Positions 11,587 to 22,372 of a stretch of DNA of 64,000 nt are shown here, one piece after another. Below the pieces are notes generated by a model. That model did no database searches. It was not told where the DNA came from and saw only the letters and a program-made list of their open reading frames with translations. The position numbers and the translations under genes were made by a program. The DNA comes from Phenylobacterium sp. J367 (lineage in GTDB: Bacteria; Pseudomonadota; Alphaproteobacteria; Caulobacterales; Caulobacteraceae), in assembly GCF_024699985.1 (NCBI RefSeq), contig NZ_JAJONA010000001.1, positions 1,054,001-1,118,000 on the forward strand, in the 5' to 3' direction. Each line of letters begins with the position of its first letter. Position 1 is the stretch's first letter.

Positions 11587-12995
11587 CGCCGCGGCGTATG
11601 GGCCAGCCGCAGGATGTTGGCGGCCCCGGGCGAGCCCATGGGCAGGCCGGCCAGGATCACCACCCGGTCACCGGGCGGGGCGAGGTCCTTGCGGACCGCC
11701 TGCTCGACCGCCACCCGGGCGAGGTCCTCGGGATCGAACAGCTCCGGGATCACCGCGCTCTCGACACCCCAGGCGAGCGCCAGCTTCCGCGCGGTGGCGA
11801 GCAGCGGGGTCAGCGCCAGGGTCGGCTGCAGCGGCCGCTCGCGCGCGAGCCGCAGCGCCGTCTGGCCCGTGGTGGTGAAGGCCGCGAGGCAGGCGGTGGA
11901 GGCCGCCTCCGCCGCCCGGCGCGCCGCGGCCACCAGCGCGTCGGCGTCGTGGTCGTCCACCGGATATTCGGCGCGCATCAGCTCGGGCCAGCGCGGGTCG
12001 TGCTCCACGCGGGTGATGATGCGGTCCATGATCGAGACCGCTTCCAGCGGATAGTCGCCGACCGCGCTCTCCGCCGAAAGCATCACGGCGTCGGCGCCCT
12101 CATAGACCGCGCCGGCCACGTCGGACGCCTCGGCCCGGGTCGGCGTCGGGGCGTGGATCATCGATTCCAGCATCTGGGTGGCGACGATCACCGGGATGCC
12201 GCGCAGGCGCGCGGCGCGGATCAGCTGCTTCTGGACGACCGGCACGTCCTCGGTGTTCAGCTCCACGCCGAGGTCGCCGCGGGCGACCATGATCGCCTCG
12301 CAGAGGTCGAGGATCTCATCCAGCACCTCCAGCGCCGCCGGCTTCTCGATCTTGGCCAGGACCGCGGCGCGGCCGTTCACCAACCGGCGAAGCTCGGCCA
12401 TGTCCGACGCCCGCTGCACGAAGGAGAGCGCCACCCAGTCGACGCCCTGGTCGAGGGCGAAGGCCAGGTCCTTGCGGTCCTTCTCGGTCAGCGCCGGGAT
12501 CGGGATGGCCAGGCCGGGAAGATTGACGCCCTTGTTGTCCGAGAGCTGGTCGCCGGCCTCGACGATGGTTTCGGCGAAGTCGGGGCCGTGCCTGGTGACC
12601 CGCAGACGGACCTTGCCGTCGTCCATCAGCACCGTGGCGCCGCTGCGCAGGGCGGCGAAGATCTCCGGATGCGGCAGGCCGATCCGCGAGGCGTCGCCGG
12701 GCGCGGTGGAGAGATCGAGGCGCAGGTCCTGACCGGCCTTCAGCCGGATCACCCCGTCGGCGAACTTGCCAAGCCTGAGCTTCGGCCCCTGCAGGTCGGC
12801 GAGCACCGCCAGCGGCCGACCGACCTCGGCCTCGGCCTCGCGGACCAGCTGGATCGTCCGGGCATGGTCGGCGTGGGCGCCGTGGCTGAAGTTCACGCGG
12901 AATACGTCGGCCCCGGCGCGCGCCAGCTCGGCGATCCGGTTGCGGCTTGCGGGACCCAAGGTGGCGACTATGCGGGCTCTGCGGGCGCGGATCAT
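11583..12995 (-). CDS. pyk: pyruvate kinase
   Basis: 470 residues, convergent with the debranching gene. It makes pyruvate and ATP from phosphoenolpyruvate and ADP. Motifs in order: RIVATLGPAS at the N-terminus, VFRVNFSHGAHADH, LQGPKLRLG, the catalytic-lysine region VLAKIEKPAAL, IMVARGDLGVEL, and ATQMLESMIHAPTPTRAEASDVA. The start was set at the ATG at 12995 because GGAAGAGAG precedes it and MIRARRARIVATLGPAS is the usual N-terminus; a longer frame to 13082 has no support. It completes the route from Entner-Doudoroff glyceraldehyde-3-phosphate to pyruvate. Confidence 0.95.
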   Translation of the reverse strand: MIRARRARIVATLGPASRNRIAELARAGADVFRVNFSHGAHADHARTIQLVREAEAEVGRPLAVLADLQGPKLRLGKFADGVIRLKAGQDLRLDLSTAPGDASRIGLPHPEIFAALRSGATVLMDDGKVRLRVTRHGPDFAETIVEAGDQLSDNKGVNLPGLAIPIPALTEKDRKDLAFALDQGVDWVALSFVQRASDMAELRRLVNGRAAVLAKIEKPAALEVLDEILDLCEAIMVARGDLGVELNTEDVPVVQKQLIRAARLRGIPVIVATQMLESMIHAPTPTRAEASDVAGAVYEGADAVMLSAESAVGDYPLEAVSIMDRIITRVEHDPRWPELMRAEYPVDDHDADALVAAARRAAEAASTACLAAFTTTGQTALRLARERPLQPTLALTPLLATARKLALAWGVESAVIPELFDPEDLARVAVEQAVRKDLAPPGDRVVILAGLPMGSPGAANILRLAHTPRR

Positions 12996-13158
12996 CCGGG
13001 CTCTCTTCCGTCTTGGTCTGTCGGGATCTTCCGGCAAGAACGCACAAGCGACTCGCACAGCTTCCGGCACCAAGCTTATCAAGCGGCGTTAAGCCCACGT
13101 CGAGCGGAAACGGGGCGGGCGCCGACATCGACTTCAACGACAGAGGGATCGGAACGTC

Positions 13159-15044
13159 TTGGCCCAGAACCTTGACCTGTTCCCCATTGGGAACTGCGCC
13201 GCCAGCGCGCTGATCGACCGCACGGGCCGTTTCGTCTGGGCCTGCGCCCCCAGGGTCGACGGGGACCCGTTCTTCTCCGCCCTGCTGGGCGGCCGCGATC
13301 CCGGCGCGGGAGAACGCGCGCGGCCTGTTCGACGTCCAGACGGAGGACGAGGCCGAGGTGACGCAGGCCTACCTGCGCAACACGCCGATCCTGCGCACCG
13401 AGGTGTCCGACAAGGCCGGCGGCCGCTTCGAGATCATCGACTTCTGCCCGCGCTACCGGCAGTTCGGCCGCGTCTACCGCCCCCTGGCCTTCATCCGGAT
13501 CCTGCGACCTCTGGCGGGCGCGCCGCGCATCCGCATCCGCCTTCGGCCGACCAGCAACTACGGCGAGTTCGACATGCCCACGACCATGGGCTCGAACCAC
13601 CTGCGCTTCATCGGCGCGGAGACGACGCTGCGGCTAACGACCGACGCCCCGGTCAGCCACATCAAGGAGGAACGGACCTTCCGGCTGGAAGAGCCGATCG
13701 CCATGTTCCTGGGCCCCGACGAGGGGTTCGACGCCGATGTCGCCACCACCGCCGCTCGCATGCTGCGCGAGACCACCGACTACTGGCGCACCTGGGTGCG
13801 GACCCTGTCGGTGCCGCTGGAGTGGCAGCAGGCGGTGATCCGCGCGGCGATCACCCTGAAGCTCTGCCAGTACGAGGAGACCGGCGCCATCGTCGCGGCG
13901 CTGACGACCTCGATCCCCGAACATGCGGACGACGACGGCAAGGCCCGCAACTGGGACTACCGCTACTGCTGGCTGCGCGACGCCTACTACGTCGTCCAGG
14001 CGCTGAACCGGCTTGGCGCGGCGGACATGCTGGAGAACTACCTCGTCTATCTTCGCAACCTGGTGGACCAGGCGCGCAAGGGGCGACCAGGCGCCGGTCT
14101 ATGGCGCAGCCGGCGCGGGCGGGCTCGGGCCCGCCACGATCGCCGACACCACCAAGGCCGGCCACGTCCAGCCGGTCTATGGCGTGGGCCTGGAGCCGGT
14201 GCTCACCGAGTGGATCGCGCCCCACCTGCCAGGCTACCGCGGCATGGGCCCCGTGCGGGTCGGCAACCAGGCGCACGAGCACCTGCAGCACGACGTCTAT
14301 GGCCAGATCGTGCTCTCCACCGTCCAGGCCTTCTTCGACGAGCGGCTGTTCCGGCCGGCGACCGTCGAGGACTTCAAGGCCCTGGAGCCGATCGGCGAGC
14401 GGGCCTTCGAGCTGCACGACAAGCCCGACGCCAGCCTCTGGGAATTCCGCGGCCGCGAGGCGGTGCACACCTATTCCAGCGTCATGTGCTGGGCGGCCTG
14501 CGACCGACTGGGCAACGCCGCGGCCAAGCTCGGCCTGACCGACCGCGCCGCCTACTGGAACGACCGGGCCGCGACGGTGCGCAACGCCATCGAGACCCGC
14601 GCCTGGAACCCCGAGCTCGGCCGCTATGCGGCGACCTTCGGCGGCGACGAGCTCGACGCCTCCCTGCTCCAGCTCATCGACGTGCGCTTCACCTCGCCCG
14701 ACGACCCGAAGATGCAGGCGACCATGGCGGCGGTGGAGGCGGGCCTGCGCCGCGGCCCCTTCATGCTGCGCTACGCCATCCCCGACGACTTCGGCGAGCC
14801 GAAGACCGCCTTCAACTTCTGCACCTTCTGGCTGATCGAGGCCTTGCACCTCTCCGGCCGCACGGACGAGGCGCGGGAGCTCTTCGAGGAGATGCTCGGC
14901 CGCCGCACGGCGGCGGGCCTGCTGTCGGAGGACATCTCGTTCGACGGCATCGAGCTCTGGGGCAACTACCCCCAGACCTACTCCCTGGTCGGGCTGATCA
15001 ACTGCGCGTCGCTGCTGTCACGGCCGTGGACCAGCGCGCGCTAG
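13159..15044 (+). CDS. glycoside hydrolase family 15 protein (glucoamylase/trehalase-like), frame broken twice
   Basis: About 628 residues when joined. The N-terminus (PIGNCAASALIDRTGRFVWACAPRVDGDP) and the catalytic (alpha/alpha)6 domain with NWDYRYCWLRDAYYVVQAL, GHVQPVYGVGLEPVLTEWI and CTFWLIEALHLSGR are characteristic of GH15. Frames change near 13299-13311 and 14080-14084, each consistent with one extra base, the second in a G run. The start is a TTG at 13159 with GAGGGATC upstream. Family members hydrolyse alpha-glucosides, and some actinobacterial ones are trehalases. Proximity to otsBA makes trehalose or an alpha-glucan plausible, but specificity is unproven. Confidence 0.87.
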
Positions 15045-15078
15045 GGAACCTTCCGCCGGGCCCGTGCGTCGAATCCGC

Positions 15079-15333
15079 ATGACCGAGCATGGAAGCCCCG
15101 AGGAACTGCGCCGCGCGACGGAGGCCGCCGACGCCCTGATCAGCCGCCTGCAGGAAGCCATCGCCGACCGGCTCGCGCGGACCGGCGAGATCGACGAGGC
15201 GGAGGGCTTCTACGAGCTTGTCCAGCTCCTGGAGACCTCCCCGGAGATCACCACCGTCCGCATGGCGCTCGGCCGCGATCCGCACCGGGTGGGCGAACCC
15301 ACGCCGCTGAGCCGGCCCGGACACACCGGCTGA
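15079..15333 (+). CDS. hypothetical small protein
   Basis: About 84 residues, largely helical and acidic in the middle (EELRRATEAADALISRLQEAIADRLA, then DEAEGFYELVQLLETSPE). I do not recognise a family. It follows the GH15 gene by 34 bp on the same strand, and its stop abuts the zwf stop on the opposite strand. An upstream in-frame GTG at 15064 is an alternative start; neither has a clear ribosome binding site. No signal peptide or transmembrane segment. Confidence 0.6.
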   Translation: MTEHGSPEELRRATEAADALISRLQEAIADRLARTGEIDEAEGFYELVQLLETSPEITTVRMALGRDPHRVGEPTPLSRPGHTG

Positions 15334-16798
15334 TCAGTCGTACCAGGCGCGCCCCGCGCGCTCGATAAGCGCGAAGGCGCCCGGCCGGGCCCCAGGAGCC
15401 GGCGGCATACGGCTTTGGCGTCAGGCCGGCTTCCCGCCAGGCGTCGGCGACGCCGTCGACCCAGCGCCACGCTTCCTCCACCTCGTCGCGGCGGACGAAG
15501 AGGGTGGAATTGCCGGCAATCACGTCCAGCAGCAGACGCTCATAGGCGATCCGCCGCCGCGAACCCGGCCCCTCGTAGGCTTTGGCGAGCGACAGCGAGA
15601 GCGGCAGCGACTGCAGCCGGATCCCGCCATGGCTCAGCCCCGGCGCCTTGTTCATCAGGAGCAGCTCGATGTCCTCGTCCGGCTGCAGGTCGATGACCAG
15701 CCGGTTGGCCATCAGGTCGTCCTTGGCCGCCCCGCCGAAGATCGAGTGCGGCACGCCCTTGAACTGGATGGCGATCTGGGTCCGCCGCTCGGGCAGCCGC
15801 TTGCCGGTGCGCAGGAAGAAGGGCACGCCCGCCCAGCGCCAGTTGTCGATATCGGCCCGGAGCGCCACGAAGGTCTCGGTGTTCGAGGCCTGGCCGCGCT
15901 CCTGCTCGTAGCCGTCGGCCTGCTTCCCGCCGACGACGCCCGGCGTGTACTGGCCGCGGATCGAATTGTTCAGCACGTCGGCGCGGGTGAACCGGCGCAG
16001 CGAGCGGAGCACCTTCACCTTCTCGTTGCGCACCGAGTCCGGCTCCATGTCGGCCGGCGGCTCCATGGCCACGAGGCAGAGGAGCTGCAGCATGTGGTTC
16101 TGCAGCATGTCCCTGAGCGCGCCGTACTCGTCGTAGTAAGGCCAGCGGTCGCCCACGCCTTCGGTCTCGGCGACGGTGATCTGCACGTGGTCGACGGTCA
16201 GGTTGTTCCAGAGCGGCTCGAACAGAGTGTTGGCGAACCGCAGCGCGATCAGGTTCTGGACGGTTTCCTTGCCCAGGTAGTGGTCGATCCGGAAGATCCG
16301 CTCTTCGTCGAACACCGCACCGACCGACACGTTGATCAGGCGCGAGGTTTCCAGGTCGCGGCCGATCGGCTTCTCGAGCACGATCCGGCTCTCGTCGGTC
16401 GCCAGGCCGGCGGCGGCCAGGGCGACGCAGACGCGGCCATAGAGGCTGGGCGACAGCGCCAGGTAGAAGATCGGCGCCTTGGCCTTCTCCAGATGCGGCT
16501 TCAGCGCCGCGGCGCCCTGCTCGGTCGTGGCGTCGGCGGCGACATAGTCGGTCCGCGCGGCGAACCGTTTCCAGACCGCCGCGTCCAGGCCCTCCGGCCG
16601 CGCGGTGAGGTCGGACTTGACCATCTCCAGGAACTCGTCGCGCGTCATGTCGCCGCGCGCGGTGGCCACCACCTTGAAGCCGTCGGGCAGGAAGCCGTCG
16701 GCGTCCAGGAAATAGAGCGACGGCAGCAGCATCCGCCGGGCGAGGTCGCCCGCCCCGCCGAACAGCACGATCACATCGGCCTGCGGGGTGTCAGGCAT
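15334..16798 (-). CDS. zwf: glucose-6-phosphate 1-dehydrogenase, frame broken near the C-terminus
   Basis: About 487 residues. It oxidises glucose-6-phosphate to 6-phosphogluconolactone, usually with NADP. Visible are the dinucleotide-binding VLFGGAGDLARRMLLPSL (residues 11-28), VLEKPIGRD and the active-site RIDHYLGKETVQNL. The final 15 residues need a shift: one extra base in the GC-rich 15378-15393 stretch, after which the usual ending (GAFALIERAGRAWYD) appears with a TGA at 15334. I read this as an error, not truncation. It is the entry enzyme for the Entner-Doudoroff operon 7 kb away. Confidence 0.94.
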
Positions 16799-16963
16799 CT
16801 GGCGCCTCTCGTTAGGTCAAGGGATGGGATTAGGGGCGGCATACCGACGATTGCGCTATGAAACGTCAAGGCCCTTCGCGAGTTGTGAGCATGTCAAAAG
16901 CGCATCCGCCGGATCGCGCAGGCGCCTTCGTGCGTTGTCGTGTCGGACCCGGGGCGGGAATTT

Positions 16964-17713
16964 ATGAGTATCGAGGATCTGACCATCGCACTTCCGGCGC
17001 CGAAGCCCCTTCTGCTGCGCGATGCGTCCCTGTTCCTGGATCTCGACGGCACGCTGGCGCCGATCGCCGCCCGGCCGCAGGACGTCCGCCCCGAGGCCCG
17101 TCGAACGCGACTGGTGGAACGCCTGGCCGACCGCCTCGACGGCCGCCTCGCGGTGGTCAGCGGACGAACCCTGGCCGACATCGACCGCATCCTGGAAGGC
17201 AAGGTGATGGCGGTGGCCGCCGTCCATGGCCTTGTCCGGCGCGAACCCGACGGCGCCGTCCATGAGCTCGCTCCCCATCCGGCCCTGCCGATGGCCGCCG
17301 CCCGGTTGCGGGAGTTCGCGGCCAGCGATTCCGGGCTGATCGTCGAGGAGAAGGGCCTGAGCCTCGCCCTGCACTTCCGGCTCGCCCGCCACCACGCCCA
17401 GGCCGCCCGCCGGCTCGCCGAGGAGATCGCCCAGGAGACGGGGCTCACCCTCCAGGACGGCGACATGGTCGAGGAGCTGCGTACGCCGGGCCCCACCAAG
17501 GGCGACAGCGTGAACGCATTCATGGCCCAGCCGCCGTTCCTGGGCTCGCGGCCGATCTTCATCGGCGACGACGCCACCGACGAGCACGGGTTCGAGGCGG
17601 CGCGCGAGGCCGGCGGCCTGGGCGTCCTCGTGGGCCCCACGCGGCTCTCCGGCGCGACCTGCCGCCTGGCGGGCGTCGACGAGGTCCTGGCCTGGCTGGA
17701 GGCCGCCCTGTGA
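16964..17713 (+). CDS. otsB: trehalose-6-phosphate phosphatase
   Basis: 249 residues, a HAD-superfamily phosphatase. Motif I is DLDGTLAPIAARP with the two catalytic aspartates, motif II is VVSGRT, and the acidic motif is IFIGDDATDEHGFEAA. The start ATG at 16964 is preceded at good spacing by GGGGCGGGA; a GTG at 16940 is a weaker alternative. It is followed after 69 bp by otsA, with which it makes free trehalose from UDP-glucose (or another nucleotide glucose) and glucose-6-phosphate. Divergent from zwf with a 165 bp shared promoter region. Confidence 0.94.
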   Translation: MSIEDLTIALPAPKPLLLRDASLFLDLDGTLAPIAARPQDVRPEARRTRLVERLADRLDGRLAVVSGRTLADIDRILEGKVMAVAAVHGLVRREPDGAVHELAPHPALPMAAARLREFAASDSGLIVEEKGLSLALHFRLARHHAQAARRLAEEIAQETGLTLQDGDMVEELRTPGPTKGDSVNAFMAQPPFLGSRPIFIGDDATDEHGFEAAREAGGLGVLVGPTRLSGATCRLAGVDEVLAWLEAAL

Positions 17714-17782
17714 GCCCCGCTTCGCCAATCCTCCGCAGGGCCGTCGCCCATCCTTCCAAGCTTCGACAGGGAGCGAAGTAGG

Positions 17783-19184
17783 ATGAGCCGCCTGATCGTC
17801 ATCTCCAACCGCGTCCAGCCGCCCACCGGCAAGGGCGACGAGAGCGTCGGCGGACTCGCCATGGCCCTGGCCGCGGCGCTGCGTGAATATTCCGGCCTCT
17901 GGTTCGGCTGGAGCGGCAAGACGACGCCGAAGTTCACCGGCCAGCTGTCGATGCAGAAGATCGACGGCGTCACCGCCGCCACGATCGACCTCGAGGAGGC
18001 CGACTACGACGAGTACTACAACGGCTACGCCAACAAGACGCTGTGGCCGCTGTTCCACTACCGCACCGACCTGACCGCCTATGACCGGGCCTACGGCGAG
18101 GGCTATGCGCGGGTGAACGCCCGCTTCGCCGAGACGCTGCGGCCGCTGGTCGAGCCCGACGACCTGATCTGGGTCCACGACTACCACCTGATCCCGCTCG
18201 GCCGGGAGCTCCGGAAGCTGGGCCTGAAGAACCGGATGGGCTTCTTCACCCATGTGCCCTGGCCGGCGCACCAGCTCGTCACCACCCTGCCCGGCCACCG
18301 CCAGCTCGTGCAGGCGATGTTCGACTACGACCTCGTCGGCTTCCAGGTGCCCGAGTACCAGCAGGCCTTCGAGGAGTACGTCACCGCCGAGGCGGGCGGC
18401 GAGCACCTCGGGCCCGGACGGCTGAAGGCGTTCGGCCGGACGCTGCAGGTCGGCTCGTTCCCGATCGGCATCGACGCCGCCGACTTCACCCGGATGGCGC
18501 AGTCGCCGAAGGCGCGCCGCATGCGGGACATCATGACCGCCTGCACGGTCTTCCGGCGGCTCATCGTCGGCGTCGACCGCCTGGACTATTCCAAGGGGCT
18601 GGAGGAGCGGTTCCTCGGCTTCGAGCGCCTGCTGGCCGACAATCCCGATCTGCGCCGCGAGATCCTGATGCTGCAGATCGCCCCGGTCAGCCGCGAGGGC
18701 GTCGAGGCCTACCAGGAGATCCGCGGTCGGCTGGACACCCTGTCGGGCCGGATCAACGGCGAGTTCGCCGACGTGGACTGGCAGCCGTTCCGCTATGTGA
18801 ACAAAAACTACCGCCGCGACGAGCTGGCGGGGCTCTATTCGGTGGCCCGCGTCGGTCTGGTCACCCCGCTCCGCGACGGGATGAACCTGGTGGCCAAGGA
18901 GTTCGTGGCCGCCCAGAATCCGGACGATCCGGGCGTGCTGATCCTCTCGCGCTTCGCCGGCGCCCGCGCGCCAGCTCCAGGAGGCGCTGCTCGTCAATCC
19001 GAACAGTCCCGAGGAGCTGGCCGACGCCATGAAGCGCGCGCTGGCCATGGACAAGGCCGAGCGTGTCCGCCGCTGGCGGGCGCTGAACGAGAACGTCCAG
19101 AAGGAGGACGTCACCGCCTGGCGCGACGCCTTCGTGAGCGAACTGGCCGGCGTGGAGCCGAGGCGCACCGCGCTCGCGAGCTAG
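17783..19184 (+). CDS. otsA: trehalose-6-phosphate synthase, frame broken
   Basis: About 466 residues of GT20. Motifs: SNRVQPPTGKGDESVGGLA at the N-terminus, LIWVHDYHLIPLGRELR, FFTHVPWPA, VGVDRLDYSKGLEERF, and TPLRDGMNLVAKEF with the nucleotide-sugar-binding residues. One extra C near 18961-18966 splits the frame just after SRFAGA; without it the protein continues RQLQEALLVNPNSPEELADA to a TAG at 19182-19184. The last three residues are LAS. Forms the trehalose pathway with otsB. Confidence 0.94.
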
Positions 19185-19193
19185 GACCTGTCC

Positions 19194-21821
19194 ATGGCTG
19201 CGAAGAAGCTCGCCAAGTACCAGTCGATGCGGGACTTCTCGAAGACCGCCGAGCCCAGCGGCGCGGAGCCGGTCAAGGCCTCGAACCGCCTGCGCTTCGT
19301 GATCCAGAAGCACGCCGCCACGCGCCTGCACTACGACCTCCGGCTCGAGCTCGACGGGGTCTTCAGGTCCTGGGCGGTGACCAAGGGCCCGTCGATGAAC
19401 CCCGCCGACCGGCGCCTGGCGGTGGAGGTCGAGGACCACCCCCTCGACTACGGCGACTTCGAGGGGACGATCCCCAAGGGTCAGTACGGCGGCGGCACGG
19501 TGATGCTGTGGGACCGCGGCTACTGGGAGCCCGAAGGCGATCCGCACGCCATGCTGAAGACGGGCGACCTGAAGTTCACCCTCGACGGCGAGCGGCTGAA
19601 GGGCAGCTTCGTGCTCGTGCGGATGAAGCGCCGCGAGTTCGAGAAGAAGGACAACTGGCTGCTCATCAAGCACCATGACGGTCTGGAGCTGGATGAGGTG
19701 GGCCCCGTGGAGGACGAGACGACCTCGGTGGCGTCGGGCCGGTCCATGGACGACATCGCCGCCGGCAAGGGGAAGGGGCCGAAACCCTTCATGACGGGCG
19801 GCCGCGCGCGCGCCTCCAGCAAGGACGTGTGGCAGTCGAACCGCGCCAGCAAGGACGCGCCGAAGTCCGCCGCTCTGAAGACGGCGCCGGCCCCGAAGCT
19901 GAAGGCGTCGGCGCTCCCGGCCTTCGTGCCGCCGGTGCTGGCCAAGTCGGTCGACCGGCCCCCGCCGGGCGCCGGCTGGGGCCACGAGATCAAGTTCGAC
20001 GGCTACCGGCTCCAGGTCCGCGTCGAGAAGAAGGCGGCGGTGATCAAGACCCGCTCGGGCCTCGACTGGACGGCGAAGTTCAAGGAGATCGCCGCCGACG
20101 CCGCGCACCTGCCCGACGGGCTATACGACGGCGAAGCCTGCGCGCTGGACGATCACGGCTCGCCGGACTTCCCCGCGCTGCAGGCGGCGCTGTCGGACGG
20201 CAAGACCGGCAACCTGATCTTCTTCGCCTTCGACGCCATCTTCCTGGAGGGCGAGGACCTCCGGAACCTGCCTTTGAGCGATCGCAAGGCGAGGCTCGCC
20301 GAGGTGCTGCAGTCTGCGGGGAAGCGGGTCGCCAGGCGCATCCGCTATGTCGACCACTTCGAAACCGCCGGCGAGGCGGTCCTGCAATCGGCCTGCCGCA
20401 TGTCCCTGGAAGGGATCGTCTCCAAGAAGCTGGACAGCCCGTACCGCTCGGGCCGCGGCGAGGACTGGGTGAAGTCCAAGTGCCGGGCCGGCCATGAGGT
20501 GGTGATTGGCGGCTGGCGCGGCGAGACGGGCCAGCTCCGCTCCCTGTTGGTCGGAGTGCACCGCGACGGCAAGCTCGTCTACGTCGGCAAGGTCGGCACG
20601 GGCTTCGGCCGCGAGAAGGTGGCCCGCGTGCTGCCGCGGCTCCAGGCCGCCGAGGCGGAGAAGAGCCCGTTCACCGGACCCGGCGCGCCGCGCAAGGCCG
20701 CCGACATCCACTGGGCCCGGCCCGAGCTGGTCGCCGAGATCGAGTTCGCCGGCTTCACCGGCTCCGGCATGGTCCGCCAGGGCGCCTTCAAGGCGCTGCG
20801 CGAGGACAAGCCGGCGTCCGAGGTCGAGGCCGAGACGCCCGCGCCGCTGTCCACCGACCTGGCCGAACCGGCGCCCAAGGCGGCGCTGAAGGGCAAGGCC
20901 AAGGCCGCGAAGACCGAACCGCCCATCGTCATGGGCGTGCGGCTCTCCAGTCCCGACAAGGCGCTCTGGCCGGACGCCGGCGACGGCAAGCCGGTGACCA
21001 AGCTCGATCTCGCCCGCTACCTGGAAGAGGTGGGGCCCTGGATGATGTGCCACATCGAGGGCCGGCCCTGTTCGATCATCCGGATGCCGGACGGCATTGA
21101 CGGCGAACAGAAGTTCTTCCAGCGCCATGCGGGCAAGGGATCGTCCGCCCTCGTCACCGAGGTGGAGGTGTTCGGCGACCACAAGCCCTACCTGCAGCTC
21201 GACCGCATCGAGGCGCTCGCCGCCATGGCCCAGATCGGGGCGCTGGAATACCACCCCTGGAACTGCCAGCCCTTCGATCCGGAGACCCCCGGGCGGCTGG
21301 TCTTCGACCTCGACCCGGACGAGGGCATCCCGTTCGCCCGGGTCGTCGAAGGCGCCCTGAAGGTGAAGGCCAAGCTGGAAGAGCTGGGCCTCGTGGCCTT
21401 CTGCAAGACGACGGGCGGCAAGGGCCTGCACGTGGTCACGCCGCTCGCCGGCGGGAAGGGCAAGATCGACTGGCCGACGGCCAAGAAGTTCGCCCAGGAC
21501 GTCTGCCTCGCCATCGCCCGCGACGAGCCCGAGAAGTACGTGGTCAACATGGCCAAGGCCAAGCGCGTCGGGCGGATCTTCCTGGACTACCTGCGCAACG
21601 ACCGGATGAGCACGGCGGTCGCCCCGCTGTCGCCCCGCGGCCGGCCGGGGGCGCCGGTGTCCTTCCCGCTCACCTGGGACCAGGTGACGCCGAAGCTCGA
21701 TCCGAAGAAGTGGACCATCCGTACAGCCCCGGCCCTCTTGAAGAAGACCGACGCCTGGGCTGACTATTTCGACAGCGAGCGGCCGCTGGGCCCCGCGATC
21801 AAGAAGCTGGGGGCCAAATGA
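19194..21821 (+). CDS. ligD: LigD: multidomain ATP-dependent DNA ligase for non-homologous end joining
   Basis: 875 residues in the order phosphoesterase, ligase, polymerase. The 3'-phosphoesterase domain (about 30-185) has [16 protein letters not shown] and KGPSMNP. The ligase adenylation lysine is K267 in [13 protein letters not shown]. The C-terminal primase-like polymerase domain (about 570-865) has [10 protein letters not shown] and the [14 protein letters not shown] segment. Domain order differs from the mycobacterial polymerase-phosphoesterase-ligase type and matches the Pseudomonas-like one. The frame is intact. Ku is encoded 3 kb away, and a small membrane protein overlaps its stop. 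Confidence 0.95.
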   Translation: MAAKKLAKYQSMRDFSKTAEPSGAEPVKASNRLRFVIQKHAATRLHYDLRLELDGVFRSWAVTKGPSMNPADRRLAVEVEDHPLDYGDFEGTIPKGQYGGGTVMLWDRGYWEPEGDPHAMLKTGDLKFTLDGERLKGSFVLVRMKRREFEKKDNWLLIKHHDGLELDEVGPVEDETTSVASGRSMDDIAAGKGKGPKPFMTGGRARASSKDVWQSNRASKDAPKSAALKTAPAPKLKASALPAFVPPVLAKSVDRPPPGAGWGHEIKFDGYRLQVRVEKKAAVIKTRSGLDWTAKFKEIAADAAHLPDGLYDGEACALDDHGSPDFPALQAALSDGKTGNLIFFAFDAIFLEGEDLRNLPLSDRKARLAEVLQSAGKRVARRIRYVDHFETAGEAVLQSACRMSLEGIVSKKLDSPYRSGRGEDWVKSKCRAGHEVVIGGWRGETGQLRSLLVGVHRDGKLVYVGKVGTGFGREKVARVLPRLQAAEAEKSPFTGPGAPRKAADIHWARPELVAEIEFAGFTGSGMVRQGAFKALREDKPASEVEAETPAPLSTDLAEPAPKAALKGKAKAAKTEPPIVMGVRLSSPDKALWPDAGDGKPVTKLDLARYLEEVGPWMMCHIEGRPCSIIRMPDGIDGEQKFFQRHAGKGSSALVTEVEVFGDHKPYLQLDRIEALAAMAQIGALEYHPWNCQPFDPETPGRLVFDLDPDEGIPFARVVEGALKVKAKLEELGLVAFCKTTGGKGLHVVTPLAGGKGKIDWPTAKKFAQDVCLAIARDEPEKYVVNMAKAKRVGRIFLDYLRNDRMSTAVAPLSPRGRPGAPVSFPLTWDQVTPKLDPKKWTIRTAPALLKKTDAWADYFDSERPLGPAIKKLGAK

Positions 21822-21970
21822 GCAAGTGGATCGCGATCCTGCTGGCGGTCATCGTCGCCTGCGTGGTGGTGGGATTCCTCGTCGATGCGATCCGCGCCAT
21901 CGCCTGGGCCGCGGTGGTCGTGCTCGCCGTCGTGCTCGGCGTCCAGATGCTGGCCAAGAAGAAGGGCTGA
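21818..21970 (+). CDS. small membrane protein (50 aa) coupled to ligD
   Basis: The ATG overlaps the ligD stop by four bases (ATGA), the usual arrangement for coupled translation. The product has two near-continuous hydrophobic stretches ([19 protein letters not shown] and [19 protein letters not shown]) and ends AKKKG, so a two-span inner-membrane miniprotein with a basic tail is predicted. No family is recognised. Codon use and third-position GC match the neighbours. A role in repair is not implied by the sequence. Confidence 0.6.
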   Translation: MSKWIAILLAVIVACVVVGFLVDAIRAIAWAAVVVLAVVLGVQMLAKKKG

Positions 21971-21977
21971 CCCACCG

Positions 21978-22271
21978 TCAGGGCTTGTAGCCTTCGACGA
22001 TGAACACGCGCGACGTGGACGACCGGTTCCGGATCGGCAGGACGGCGGTGTACTCGGGCGAGGTCCGCCAGGCCCTGGCCTGCTCCACGGACGGGAACTC
22101 GAGCACCACCACGCGGTCCGGCTCCGGCTCGCCGTCGACCATGACCACCGGGCCGCCGCGGACGACGTAGCGGCCGCCGTACTTGTCGATGATCGGCGGC
22201 ACCTGCACGGCGTAGGTCTGGAAGTCCTCCAGATCGGTGATCCAGATCTCGTTGATGATGTAGGCGGTCAT
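21978..22271 (-). CDS. DUF1330 domain protein
   Basis: 97 residues of the DUF1330 ferredoxin-like (dimeric alpha-beta barrel) family: the order YIINEIWITDLEDFQTYAVQVPP, KYGGRYVVRGG, DRVVVLEFPSVEQARAWRTSPEY is diagnostic. The start at the ATG at 22271 follows GGAGGG; the longer frame to 22316 lacks a site. Function is unknown for the family, which is related by fold to EthD and antibiotic monooxygenases. Convergent with the small gene after ligD, with only 7 bp between the stops. Confidence 0.82.
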   Translation of the reverse strand: MTAYIINEIWITDLEDFQTYAVQVPPIIDKYGGRYVVRGGPVVMVDGEPEPDRVVVLEFPSVEQARAWRTSPEYTAVLPIRNRSSTSRVFIVEGYKP

Positions 22272-22372
22272 GCCGAACCCTCCGCACGCTGTTTCAGGGC
22301 GGCGAAAGTCCGACACATGCTCGCGATTTCCAACGGCTTTGCTCTAGGGTCGCTGACTTTGGAGGAAACGCC

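Noticed and set aside
10683..13175. 830-residue frame on the plus strand
   Set aside because: It overlaps the debranching-type gene in another frame and runs antisense through pyruvate kinase. The composition is that of a GC shadow.
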